Below, piece by piece: positions 22,722 through 35,828 of a stretch of 64,000 nt of DNA. Source of the stretch: Conus ventricosus. Its lineage: Eukaryota > Mollusca > Gastropoda > Neogastropoda > Conidae. Both the position numbers and the translations under genes were made by a program. The DNA lies in NCBI GenBank assembly GCA_018398815.1, contig CM031600.1:48360524-48424523 (forward strand), written 5' to 3'. Below the pieces are notes generated by a model. The model saw nothing but the letters and a program-made list of their open reading frames with translations. It had not been told where the DNA came from and did no database searches. Position 1 is the stretch's first letter; each line of letters opens with the position of its first letter.

Positions 22722-25210
22722 TCATTCTTTGAAAGAAAGTGGTTCTTCTGCTCCATCTTGAAGATGAATGTAGTCATCGAAGGCTGCTCTCTGTAGAAGG
22801 TGAAGGATGCTGCTGTCACTTGATGGCATACCTAGCTCTGGTGACTTGTGAGCCATTTGAGATGGCATCAGCTCTTCCACTTGTATGACACCAGCCTGAA
22901 TGAGTGCCATTTTCCATCCGCTCCCACTCAGCCAGTCTCCAAGCAGCTTTAGATGTTCATTTCGATGTGTAAACCACCAAGCATGACGACGAATTTGTCT
23001 TCTCCATGGGTCTGTGGCCACTGCCATGGTATCTGTTTGCAAATAGCATACAGTGGCAGATCTGCTGTGATCACCGGGTACTTGCTGGGGATTTAGTCTC
23101 TGTATGGCTACCCTGATGATTTTCATGGCGTGAAGTATCATGATAGCTGACTGTGCTTTCTCTGTGAAAAGTGGCAGCAGAGCTATTTTGGAGACAGGTC
23201 TTTCCACTTGCTGTGTGCTAGCATGAAACGCAGCCCATGGAATGAAGTCTTCCACATCAAGACTGTCTTTACTTACCAAAGCTTCAACATTTGATAACCA
23301 CTCGTTTTCCTTTGCCATAGAAGTCATAAGGGCATCAGACTGAGCCTTCAGATCACCAAGGTTTCCGGTGCATAACAGTCTCTGGTGAGGCTAGCTTCTG
23401 GAGATCAGTGTATTCTGCAGGCAGCAAGGTGACCTCCTTTTTGCTTGCTCTGGAATGATCAGAGGTGTTTCCTTGGTTTGCCAGGATTGTTGACTGTTGG
23501 AAGCTGCACAAGAGAGATGGCAGTGCCGTGAAAAGAGTCTTTGGACCGCAGAGACGATGTGTTGTGGTCAAGATTATCCACAGCCCCAACAGTGAAGAGT
23601 CCTTCATTCAGCTTTGGGTGGACACACACACTGCTCCTCCTCAAACCTTGAAGACACAGAGTTACCAAGCTGAGTGACAATTTCCATCGTTCTGCTGTAG
23701 GAGATACACAGACCCAGTTCAGACAGTTTATCGATTGTTTTCCCTCTGCCTTGTCCGGAAGTATATCATCAGGCTAATGTGGATAGCCAGTGGTGTTTCT
23801 CGTGGTTTGGGGTATATTGTTTTGAAGAAGAGTGAATCTTGTTTCCAACATCTTTCTTTTTTGTATTGAACGTCATTAGCTCTGAGACAGACAAAACGAA
23901 TTTTAATTTTGCACCATTGTGGGCACTTTCAGCTTCAAACTGACCTCCATGCATAGCCATGCCAATAAAAGCACGAAGACTAGGTGGAACTACAGTTTCT
24001 GCTGCCTCTGAAGTAAATGTGCCATCAAAACTGTATTCTTTTGAGAGAATGTCTCTGCGCACAATTTGTGCAGCTCGTGCAATGTGCACAGCATTATCAT
24101 CAGCTTGATGGCAGCACTGACTATGTTGCTCATGTCAGCATCAAAGAGCAGAACAACTTCCTTTCCCTGCCTCTGTGCTTGCAGATCTGGAATTTGACTA
24201 AGAAGTCTTTCTTTCAGTCTGGTTGGGAAATTGACCTTTCTATCATATACTGGATCCAGATCAAGCATTCTGTTGTCATACATTTTGCTGAGTTCGGACA
24301 ATTTGAAAAGTGAAAGATCTGAATTGTTTCTCTCTTCTTCAATGAAGAAAACAAGTTCACTGAGAACTGTAGCTTCAAGACTCCGGTCAGTGGGAGCATT
24401 GCTACTACTCTGTTTCCTTAGATGCAGTCTGTAGCGGTTGTGTAAAGCTAAAGCAAGCTTACATTTGGAATGGTACTTAGCATCCAGTGCATGCATGTCC
24501 CCTTCTGAAAGTTTTCCGAGAAGAAACTCTGTCTTGCAGAATCTCTGCATACTCACGTATCGTTTTATCAACAGAAAATGAGCGAGCACTGAACAACTGT
24601 CCTGATCGATCATCTTCTCCACAGAAAAAACAGCTTTGTGTTCTTTCAAGACTCGCCCCGACATCTTTCGAGTTTTAACTGAACTTTTGTAATGCTCCTG
24701 TTTATGTTCACGTTTCTGAGCTGCCTTCATTGCACGTTCTACCTTTTGGTTATCTATTTTTTTTCGACAAGTTCTGTGCCACACAGCTTTGTTTGCTTCA
24801 AATGTAGTAAGCATATCAGACCTTCATCCAAAAGCTGTTTTCTGTTTGGGAAGGGTCAGTCTGCCAAGTGCGTGAAGTTTGAAAATGTTTTCGACTGTAT
24901 TTTTATATCCTGTCGCTACACCTGACTTCTTACTAAATTTGCTTCCATGTGATGGATCAATCACTTTTTCCTCTTTGTCAGTTTGACAGAAAACGCATAG
25001 ATTCCAGTTCACATTCAATATTTCTGGTGAAACACTCGAACAACATGCATGATCCTGAAGTAAAATAGTTTCTGTATGATCTGTTGCTTGCATGCTTGAC
25101 TCCTCAGCAACAGGTGCACACATTGTAGTCCATGGCGACACGTTGTTGTCTCCTGCTGTAGTTTTTTCTTCAGGGATGACAGGCAGGCGTCCTTGAAATT
25201 CCTCGAACAT
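22722..25210 (-). pseudogene. Decayed copy of an uncharacterised multi-copy protein family
   Basis: Five minus-strand open segments follow one another as parts of one ancestral protein: 25210-24824, 24814-23990, 24089-23769, 23680-23459 and 23327-22722. The first ends in a Cys pair (CVFCQ, residues 72-75 of that segment) and the second opens with WHRTC (His13, Cys16), together a likely zinc-binding C2HC unit cut by a frameshift near 24820. Later landmarks are YHSKC, VVLLFDADMS, GAVDNLDHN with SFHGTAIS, and LLGDWLSGSGW. Between about 23075 and 22955 the family-like text (PLYAICKQIPWQWPQ, GGLHIEM) is in another frame, so two compensating indels occurred. From memory, this order matches a large protein family repeated many times in invertebrate genomes and annotated only as uncharacterised. 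The expected C-terminal part is absent. Function unknown; a transposase role is possible but unproven. Confidence 0.7.
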
Positions 25211-25415
25211 TCCGGCTCTTTGACACTGGAAAAGTCGTTCGCCGTTGTGCTGGGGTTAATCTTTTGTAGATGTGTTTGGGCGACTTGAACCTGGTTGCCC
25301 TCGGGTTAAGTATACAGAGTCTGAAGTAGGAAAATTATATTTGCATTATGATAATGAGCATACTTCTGTAATATCCTATTGGTCCTACTCTGCCCATCTC
25401 AACACACATACATAC

Positions 25416-25665
<250 letters not shown>

Positions 25666-25787
25666 TAATAAAATTATGCTATTAAAACAATTTAATATGT
25701 GCTTACATTGTAGCAGTATACACTGTTTCAAAAAGTATACATGGTGTGTGCAACACACACCCTCACACATCTGAGCACTTCTTCCCT

Positions 25788-25968
25788 CCCCCCCCCCCCC
25801 CCCCCCCCCCTCTCCCCTCCCTGCTCCCCCTGACATTTTGCATCCCCCATAATCTACATTGTACATGCACAGTTAAAATGCACTTATAATAAAACCTTGA
25901 AAAGTTCAACAAAAAAAATCTTTCAGCATAAAAACGAGTGGCCAGGCATTAAAACTCTCTCTCTGAGT

Positions 25969-26005
<37 letters not shown>
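25788..26005 (+). repeat. Poly-C tract and (CA)n microsatellite
   Basis: Twenty-three C (25788-25810), then a CA run at 25971-26005. Confidence 0.95.
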
Positions 26006-26007
<2 letters not shown>

Positions 26008-26720
26008 CTTAGTGTTGAGACTGGAACCAGCTCGATAATAAGCTTTGATCGTCCACTCTGGCTACTTACAACAAATTCACAGACTGGGACTAAAAAAAAA
26101 CCGATTCTTTCCATCGAAGGCACACACACAAAAAAGAAAACAACGCTGTGCTTGCTATCTAATTGCCAAGCCATTGTCTCAAAACGTACGTTAAACGAAA
26201 AGTAAGCCATGTGGGTCGTTCCAGTGTAGGACTCTTCCATTCACATGGGTTAGTTCATGACGTCAGCGGAAGCTACGCCATACGCGTTTATTGTTTCAAC
26301 CTAGCCCAACGCCCCTGCTCGTCAGTAGAATGGGCCCCTACCACTGCGCATGCCAGCATCCCGCTGCCAACGCCAGTCTATCAGCCCGCATCCCGCTGCC
26401 AACGCCAGTCTGTCTGATGGTGCAGCGTGTTCACAAAGAAACAGAAACAAATACACACACATACACTGATAATTACAAGTGTTAAATACCTTACCTGAGT
26501 AAATTATTGCAATTTATCCATCATACGAGCATCGTATGAACTGTCGTCTGCTTAGTTCGTGCTAGCTTGTGTTCTCGATGTCTGATTCGCTGAATTCAGG
26601 TTAGCCGGGGTCAACGCATGAGCGATTACTACGCACCTTCGCACTTTTGCAACATTCGCAACATCACAGAGTCCTGTTTGTTTTCTTATTTTCATTATGA
26701 AAACAAACTCGGACAGCGTG
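26006..26720. other. Right interior of the candidate transposon, upstream of its gene
   Basis: No coding signal. A 32-bp tandem duplication with core gcatcccgctgccaacgcca starts at 26356 and 26388. If the minus-strand gene was transcribed from the right end, its promoter would lie here; no clear TATA box was found. Confidence 0.4.
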
Positions 26721-26832
26721 TGTCATCCTCTTAATTAAAAAAGCATTAACGAGGTATTCATCCTGTAAATTTCATAAAATGGTAACGAAATGAACGATCG
26801 CTATAGTAAAGTTCCAACATCAGCCTAGACTA
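26721..26832 (-). repeat. Right inverted repeat
   Basis: On the minus strand it reads TAGTCTAGGCTGATGT, then GTTACCATTTTATGAAATTT, then TTAAGAGGATGACACACG, mirroring 21491-21600. Confidence 0.75.
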
Positions 26833-27531
26833 TGTAATGAATCAGCCACATGTCATGATACGCAGAATGAAAGAGAGTGAGTGTTCATTTACAATGTAGA
26901 CTGCACAGCTTAGTGGGCACAGCATAATAAGCTGAGCTGAGTGCATGTACTTTCCATGGGTATATTGCAGGCTAAAGGTTAAGATGTAGCCAAATCGCCA
27001 TACATGTGTATGTGCATTGAGAGAAAAGGAAGCAATACATATGTATGCCTTAGTATGTGCACACACGTGTACTCAGAGTTAGATGTTAATGAATCTTGAC
27101 ATGCAAAAGCAGGGAGTCAGAAAGAGATTGTGGTGGATGAGACTTAGTAGATGCCTGGTCTACACATTAATGTAAATCTGATGTCAGGCCTATGTATCTG
27201 TGTGTGTGTGTGTACTGGATGTGTGCATGTTCATGTGCACACATATACATGAACATTTGGACACGTGTACATTTATTTTGTATTGCTCGTGTATATACAC
27301 CCTCACATGTATGTAAGATTTCTTGATGCTTGTTCCCTCCTCTAAGGCTTCAAGTGGGATTATGATTAAAGTGGAAAAAATGCTCCAAGTTTAATTTATG
27401 ACCATTTGCCTGGCTACTTACTGTCAAGGCTGGTAAGGAAGCCCCCCCCCCCCCCCCCCCTCCCGAATTCAATGTTGTGTTGTATAGTTTTCACATCTGT
27501 TTAGCATAAATTGCGACAGATGTATGTGGCA
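26833..27531. other. Spacer between candidate transposon and copy B
   Basis: No gene seen. A short TG tract lies at 27200-27215 and a poly-C tract of about 19 bases at 27442-27460. Confidence 0.6.
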
Positions 27532-28739
27532 GCTTGTTATGCTGTGTATCATTCTGTTGATTTAGCCATTCCACATCAACATCAAGTTTTTGTTTTTAAC
27601 GAGATCGGCTGACACAGACAGACCTATGCAATTTGAGTTATAATCATGAAGACATAGTTCAGCAAAAAAGGTATTGAATTAAACTTACTATACACCTGTT
27701 GTCAGCAACTTTGCAGTGTCATGTACACAGCCATTGTGAACATTTTATGAGTACTTCATTAATTTTTCATGAACATGCTGTCTTCCAAGGCTGTAAAAAA
27801 AGTAATGACAATATGCAAACTAATTGAATTAATTTGTTGAAATAAACATTGTAAATAGATCCTTTGACTCTCCACAGATTCTGATAGTGTTATGAACATG
27901 TTGCTTTAAAGAAAATCATTTGGGGATATCTTAGAAAGGCAGTTTGTTTTCAGAGGTATAATTCCTGCTTTATGCATGTTTTCAGTTAAATCTTCAGCTT
28001 ACATTATGCATAACTTATGACTGTCTTGTCATGTTTGTTTATGATTTTATCTATTCTAATTACAATCCATGTCACTGAAGTTAAGAGGAGATGTTGCTGA
28101 TAAAAAGATGTTTTCCATGAAAGTATTTTTGTAATTTCAGATGGACAAATCAAGGTTGTGAATAGAGAAAATGGAAACCACTGAGGTACATTTGAACCAG
28201 CACCAAGCTTATAATGGATAATGTTTAAGCAAAAAAAAAAAAAAAAAAAATTAACCTATACCGCTGGTTTTGAAATGAAAAACAAAGATCCCAAATGAAT
28301 AGAAATGATGAGAAAAAAAATTTACAGAGCTGAGCCTAATCGGTTCTGTGCAGATAAAAGACTACAGAGCCAGTGTTGACCTGGTACTTTAAAAATACAA
28401 ACAGAACTCAGAGCTGGTGTTGATGTGATTCCCTGAAAAAGGGAAAAAAACCATTGATTTTTGTGTTGATCAGTTCTCTACTAAAAGAGACCACAGATCT
28501 ATCAGACAATGTGGCAGCCAATACAAAGTCAGCTGCTGAAGTTCAAAAGAGAAAAATAGTTTCATCACCAGACATTAACTTTCAACATTCAGCGGTAGCT
28601 GTTGGTTTTGTTTTTCTGCTAAAAGCCCCCATCAAAAACTGTGTATGTGGAAAATAGCCGAAAAAAAATATTATTAAGACAGTGCCAAATAAAATTTCAG
28701 AGAGTAGGCCTGGGGAGAGATTTTGTGTGTGTGTGTGTG

Positions 28740-28741
<2 letters not shown>

Positions 28742-28779
<38 letters not shown>
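28742..28779 (+). repeat. Poly-G tract of 38 bases
   Basis: Thirty-eight consecutive G after a TG repeat. The copy A counterpart is 14 G plus 6 G (1381-1401). Could form G-quadruplex structures; the exact length should not be trusted. Confidence 0.9.
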
Positions 28780-28781
<2 letters not shown>

Positions 28782-30488
28782 TAGGGGGGATGAGGGAGAG
28801 GAGGAAGCTAGGCCACCCTGTCAGGTGCGGGGGAATCTAGTGAGGGTTTTTGGAAAAAGCCGTTCAGACAGATTTGAATTAGTTTTTATTTTCTAAATTT
28901 TCCCATTAAAACATAAAAAGATGTGATTCACATTTTTTTTTCAGAAATGTTTCCAAAAATACGGTATTAGGTAGGACCCTGACTGCAATGTCTGGTTAGC
29001 AGAAACAGTGACTTGGGAAAAACGGGCATCTTTTCCCCACCTCATATCTCAGTAGTTATCACCTTTAGTGTTGCAAATTTTGAACATCATAAAGAAACCC
29101 CTTTCTGAGTCAATCTGTGTTTCGTCATGTCTTTTAAATTGAGTATTAAGCGAATTACAACTTTTGAAGTTGGTGAGAAATATAGGCTGAACGTCATTGC
29201 AGAACCTGCCATGCCGCAGCGGCTTGCTGCTCAAACATAGGGTATTCAGAAAATTTGTACGGATGTTGTATGTTACATAGCACCTAAAAATAGCTTAGCT
29301 ATTCATGTAGGAAAAAGCCAGGGCTACAAGACAGTATAAATTTCAATTAGTCCTTTTTCTGATTTTTAGAGATAATTTGAGTTAAAAAATATAGTATGGC
29401 TTTCAAATGAATATAGAATGAAAAATGTTGAAATTAGAAAAATGCCATTTATACAAGAATATGTTATTTATATTATTTAAAAGATCCAACAGTAAAAAAA
29501 TCAATCCTAGCATAGGGTGTTCCCATGACACGAAAAATGGGATCCCTTTGTGAATGTTTAACTTGTTCAAGACAAGATGGCGACGCTGATAAGCATTAAA
29601 TGTGCAGTGCCATTCTTCATCAACATTCAACATTTTCAGCATTAGCTCGGTAAGTTGTGCCATAGAAATGATTTCTAGATTAAAATATTATTTCTTATGG
29701 CCATGGCCATTCTATTGGGAAAAAAAGGAAGACCTTGGGAATTCTTGACTCAGTTTCGATGTCAGTCCATACATTGAGACAAACTCAAAGGCAGTGAGAT
29801 GTGTAATGTTTGATAAAATATCACAAAAAAATCGGATCAAGCTTATGTTTTTTGTGTGGTAAGAGATTTTGATGTTATTATGTGCCAAATGAATTACACT
29901 TGTTGCATAATAATGAATATTAAAAAGATGTTAAAACTTTAAAGAGTGGCCACTTGTTACTATTTTTAGAAACATTGTGATCGATCATCTTGTCCAGACT
30001 GTCAAGAACTTCACTTCACTTTCGTTCAAACGGTTTGCTTACATTATTAAATGTGGTTTAACCAGATTATAACTAAAGGTGTGCAATTATTTTATGGAAC
30101 AATTTTTTCTTTTTTTTATGAGAATAATAAGCAGTTTGTTGTTATGTGATTATTTGCAAACAATAATGCCCCACCATCCCCTTCCACCCTCTCCCTCCTG
30201 CCATAAATTACAACCCCTTCCAATTACAACTATGTATATTCGTGTATTTTTCATTGTGTTCATACACTATTAAACAGTGTTACACACACACGCACACACA
30301 CACACACACAAATTCGATTTCCTCAGTTTGTTGTTTTTCTTATTTATTACCTTTACAGCTGCACTGTGATGACTGAAAGCATGGATCCAATGTAGATGTC
30401 ACATTCTTTTAAAATTCAACTACGACAGGAACTGAAAGTGAATTTAATAAGCGAAGCACAGGGAATGCACATACATCATGACAAATTC

Positions 30489-30640
30489 TCTCTCTCTCTC
30501 CCCTCTCTCTCTCTCTCTCTGTGGCACACACACAACCACACATACAAACTCAAACGCGTATGGCGTGCACGCACGCGCACACACACACACACCAACCACA
30601 CACACACACACCACACACACACCACACACACACAGTACCC
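30489..30640 (+). repeat. Compound (CT)n-(AC)n microsatellite (copy B)
   Basis: Counterpart of 3143-3290, with a shorter CT part. Confidence 0.93.
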
Positions 30641-30979
30641 TACCTACAACATTTTGCAGCTATGCACCCAGTTCAATATGAAAACTGTACAAAACTTAAC
30701 AGAAACACATGGTGAATAATTGAAATCAGTTTACAGCAATATGTATCTGCTTAGTGACATTGGCTGTGACCACACACAACATGCCTGAAACATGCTTAGT
30801 TTTATTTGTTGACAGAAGTGAAACAACCCGGGTGAAAGTAGCAATAAATTATATCTTTTTTATGGTAATGTTACAAGACATTAAGTTTTTGTATTCCCTT
30901 TGTTTCTCCCACCAGGGATGGTTTTACTCCAAGCTGAAAGAGTATGCGAAGGGACGGGGCTGGCCAGTGGTCATGGGCA

Positions 30980-31205
30980 GTTGAATTCCATACCTTCTAT
31001 GTCAGTTCTCACCAACCACCCACTGTTTAATTTGTTCTTCGTCGACAGGAATTCAGAAAGACCTAGGTATGGTTGAAGAACTTTGTAGCAGGGACACCCG
31101 GGTTTCCCTACCTTCTGTATCAGTTCTCACCAATCACCTACTGCTTCAATTTGGCTTCCTTCGAGAGGTATAAACAAGACCTGGCATGGCTGAAGAATTT
31201 TTGCA
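30980..31205 (+). repeat. Tandem duplication of a ~110-bp unit (copy B)
   Basis: Counterpart of 3640-3885. The two units (cagttctcaccaaccacc... and cagttctcaccaatcacc...) align over most of their length. Confidence 0.65.
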
Positions 31206-32844
31206 GAAAAACTTGTTTATCAGAATTTTTTGGGAAAAAATGCCTCAGCTACAGAAGCTCGTTATAAAGACCACTTAAACATATTAGGTTGAGGACTTTT
31301 TAAAGGCTGAAAGGGACTTCTCATTTCCAAGTGCAGATTCCCTTAGCATTTTCATTTTAAAGAACCCTTTGCTTGATTGGGGGGAAAAAAACCCAAAAAA
31401 ACTGTACATATCACTTTTCAAACATCGACTTTGGGTCTCCAATGGACTGATCTTTGAGGGGGAAACAAATTCAGGACATGCAACCATCACCTGGTGCCTA
31501 CAACCAAATAAAAAAAGCTTGAATGAAAAGCTTGTGATTCTCTCCCCAGACCATCTATCTATAATGTCTGCATGCTTTTTTTTTGGCTTTTATCAAAAAA
31601 GTATGTCTTATATACACCAGTTAGTTGTGTGGGGAGGTGGGATGGGTTGGGCTATGAAACATGGAAAGCGGATTTTAGGGAAAGTAACAGTGTAATCAAA
31701 TTTTATAAAATTTCCCTCATCTGATAAGATTTTTTTTGATCCACAGTTGAACATTTACTTTATTGCAAATATTTTGATGTATGATAAAATTTACATGGCT
31801 TCAGTAGAACCAGAGATACAAAGCCCACCACCTGAAAACAAAATTCATTTTTATGAGTCGTAGCAAAGATACACACTTTTGAAATTGTTTTTTTGTTGTT
31901 GTTGTTGTTAAATAAGCCAACAACCAAGCAAAAAACTTTAAAGCTGTCACTGTACACCACATCCCTACAATCTCTAGTATTTGTTTGTTCAAGTTGCTGC
32001 ATACATACTGATGTAGAGAGTGGAAGCAGGAATGGTGCAGCTTGACAGAAATTATCTGGTTAGAAACATTCATTAAAAAAATCTCTTTAAAATTTTTTTC
32101 CTGGTGCCAGAAATGTACACAGGTGCATTTTTTTTACTTTCTGGGCAAACATTTGGATATGTAATACAATTATGTAGCTTATTAGATCCTGAGATACATA
32201 TTCTTTGGGCCTGAAACAAAATTTGTTTTATTAGTTTGTAGCAAAATAAACACATTTGCGTTGCAACTTTTTTATGATTTCAGATGCTTGTAATCTTCCT
32301 TTTTTAAAAATGCAGTAATGTCTGAAAAGAAATGGGCTTACTGTATTCAAATTGGGAGTCTCAGAACAAAAATTTTTAGATTGCGGGTCTTGAGCTTTTT
32401 TTTGTGTCGGCATGGTGCTAAATCTGGTATCATGTCCATTTCGGATCAAAAATTGTTTGGATGACATGAAATATACATGGAACTCTCATGTGCTCTGTAA
32501 AGGTGTTTTTTTCTTCTTTTTTATGTTCATTGTTGTACACATATACTATATCATAGGTAGTGATGGCAGTATGAAACCTCATCCATTTTCTGTAACACAT
32601 ATGTGCAAAAATGCCAATCATCATTTCTCCAATCAGTTTCACTCAAACGTAAAAAAGGCAGTATTTTCAAAAGTACTTAAATTTTGAAAAAAAAATTCCC
32701 TTTTTAAAGAAATCAAAACCATTGCAAAAGAGTTCTGAAAATAAAATTTTTAAGTCAGTGCTCCAACCTACTTATACATTTAGTACTGAAAAAGGACAAA
32801 TGGGGAAAAAAAAAAAAAGTTGATAATGACAATGCACATGCATG

Positions 32845-33260
32845 CTTTTGTTCTGTCTTGGCTCGACTATTGTAACTCCTTTTTTGCCGGTTGTCCCTTA
32901 ATGCTCACTCTAAACTTCAAAAAGTCCAGAAAAATGCCGCCCGATCCCATCCTAGATGATACAAACCCAAAAATTCTGTCATCCTATGCTGGCTCCAGTT
33001 CCGTCGCATGACTTTTAAAAGTTCTCCTCCCGGGTTTCAAATCACTGAATAATCTGGCTCCCACTACTCCTCTGACCTCCTCCATCTCTAAAGTTCCGTT
33101 CGCAACTTACCTCATGCCACCGATTCTCTCTCCCTTTGCTCCCCTCCGTCGCCTGAAAACTTTAGACCAACGATCTTTCTGGCACCTGCTCTGGGAATGG
33201 TAAATTCCTTCTTCTCTGCATACACCCGGACCCCTTTAGAGACTTTTAAACCCCCTAAAG
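32845..33260 (+). pseudogene. LINE reverse transcriptase, C-terminal fragment (copy B)
   Basis: Same fragment as at 5575-6010: SWLDYCNSFFAGCPLML, then frameshifted remnants of the downstream block, ending in ETF-stop near 33246. The 3' flank in B continues through TG repeats to ttacattacattac (about 33510), possibly the original LINE tail, with no 1.9 kb insertion. Confidence 0.7.
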
Positions 33261-33429
33261 ACACATCTTTTCCCTCAGACTGATTAACGATATCCACTTA
33301 TCACTGTGGCGCATGTTTGCTGGTGTTGACGCGCTTTTGTGTCTGCGTGTATGAGTTTTTCGTGTGTGGGCTGTGTGGTGTGTGTTGCGTGCGCATGTTT
33401 TGTGTGTGTCTGTGTCTGTGTGTGTGTGT

Positions 33430-35814
33430 AAAGTGCTTTGAATTTGAATTAGTATTTATCATTTTTTCAGTAAAACGCGCTTGGGCTCTTGCGAGGTAAA
33501 GCACTTTTACATTACATTACTTTACAGGCATTCGTCCATCAAGCATACTACTGTAAAATATGCGTTGATTTCAAAATTTTAAGTGTACATGTGTTTAGGG
33601 GGAAAAAGCATTTACACCCTCTAAAGGGTTCTGTATAGCCAATTATAAGTATCCTTTAAGCAGTCTTATAAGCGATTCTCGACTCTCTAAAAACGAAAGG
33701 TAGGAAGCACTGTTGTATGCTTTATCTTTAAAAGGATTTAGTTTTGAATCCAAGATAGGATCTTATAGGGTAGTAACACTGTATGCTATTGCCTTACATG
33801 GAAAAGTCAGTACTCAGGGGAACTTTAGTAGGTGATGTGTCTCCAGCTCTACTATAAGCTATGTTTTGACTAAGCGGAGTCTCATTCCCAGGGCTGTTAT
33901 TGGGTGGTGTTGCTATGTGCTAATTGCTATGGCTTTAAAACGATGGAATTTTAATTTTGACAATAGGGTCTTCATTGTGCGATTCCTGTACGCTTGTCTT
34001 TAAAAGGAGGAGCTTAACTCACGAGAGTCATTGGGGGATGTCACTAATACATTTTACTGTTAAAGAAGAGAAACTTAGTTTGAGAAAAAGTTAATTTGGG
34101 GGTTTTTGGGTTAAAAAATTTATTGGCTGGACACTATGTCATTAACTCTGTCTGCCCAAACCTGACCTTAATTGAATGCACACAAATGTATGATCACTTT
34201 TGCTCAGGGAAGTCTTGGCTGTCGATCTTTGTTCAAATCCAGCACATGCATAAATGATAAGTACAGGGAGAGTTTTTTTTTAAGCTGTTTTTCCTTTTTG
34301 TGCTGATTTGAGTAATTTTTTTAGATTTCTCCCCCTCTCTTTTTTTGATGCTTGCATGACTATGAGCTGGTGAAATAATGTTAACAATGAGGCAAGTGTT
34401 AGATCGCATCATAGTGGATGACAATGTGGGAAGGAATCTTAAAGTTAAAATGAAATACAAAAGCCATAAAAACCTGTTGCAGAAACATATTTGACTTTGA
34501 CTGGTCCATTTTGTTTGGGATTTATTGCAAGTGTAATAATACAACCAGTTGGGGTGATAAGTACTGACAAAGTGATGAAGGTCTTTTTAGACCCTATTTA
34601 TCAAGGAACCGTGGGTCGCTGGATAATTGAGTCACAATGCAAGTGTGGTGGGTAATAATGCTTGTGTAATATGTTATAGAAAAAAAATCATAATTCTGTA
34701 AATTTGGTGTCCTTTTCATGTGCTGGGTTCACATTTATGACAGTTTGAACAAAGCAGCCCCAGTTTTCAACTGAACAGCCAAAACATGCCAGGCTGGGAA
34801 AGGTAACACAAGTCATTGTGTCAGGGTCGAAAGGAGGAATATCTATTCAGACATCTTTAATGGTAGTGTCACTGTGTATTATGTCATTAAAAGAAGGGAG
34901 TGTATTCTCAGGTCTGTATTAGGCAATGTCACTGTGCACCACGTCTTGAACACTATGAAGACAGACTCTTGTTCTGCTGTATGTGCGCAGTTAAAACTGC
35001 AGCCACAGCACTGAAATTCCCCCAGGACACCAGATTTTTACCATTTTGAATTAATTTTCCTTAAAAGCCTAAATCCAACAGTGACTTTATTTTTGTACAG
35101 TGAAATAGAGCTATCTTTCATCTTTTTGACGATGAACGTTTGGAAAGTCAAAATAATTATTTTGTTGTTTGATCGAGTTGAAAATGACATATTTTGAACA
35201 AGGACCACTGATTCAGTGCTTGAAGACGCCGACGGGTTGGTTGCTTTCTCTTCAAATTAACCAATGAAATCAAATGTTAGTAGCCTGCTATCTGGTATGA
35301 TTTGACGTGGAAAGGACTGTCTTTGTATGCTGACACCACTAGTTAAAAATTCTCCAGGAAATTCAGTCATATTTATTTTTAGAAGAACGTCACTATCATT
35401 CTTGCAACGTGTCCTGAGTGACAGATCGCTTGCTGTGAGTATTTTCGCCCCACGTCGCCGAGTGGTAAGTCAGGTGCCGCGATCATTCTCATGGCGTGTT
35501 GCAAAAAAGTTAAAAGCAGGGTTGTGTGTTCCTGGATCATTATCATTGTCATTTTACATAATGGCTATGGCTTTTGTAATGATGAACTCTTCATGGAGAA
35601 GCAGAGTCAGACAATAAAATTTCTGTTTTATTAATGTTGTCTTCATACATTAAAACTTGAAACTTTACACAAATGAATATCCACAATTTTTTAAAGTACA
35701 AATTCAAAAACAAACTAACGACAAAAACTGTAACATACTGATCCCAAAGTGCACAAAAGAAGAAATTCGTTGACAAAATGGAATTATCTAAGCAAGTCAT
35801 ATGATTGTATACAT
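33430..35814. other. Non-coding part of copy B
   Basis: Matches copy A 8065-10405. No coding region recognised. Confidence 0.6.
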
Positions 35815-35828
35815 ATTGTCATTATCTT

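Noticed and set aside
22722..23327. Intact 201-residue gene
   Set aside because: It is open over its length, but the middle is out of frame relative to its family and both flanks are frameshifted. It is part of a pseudogene.
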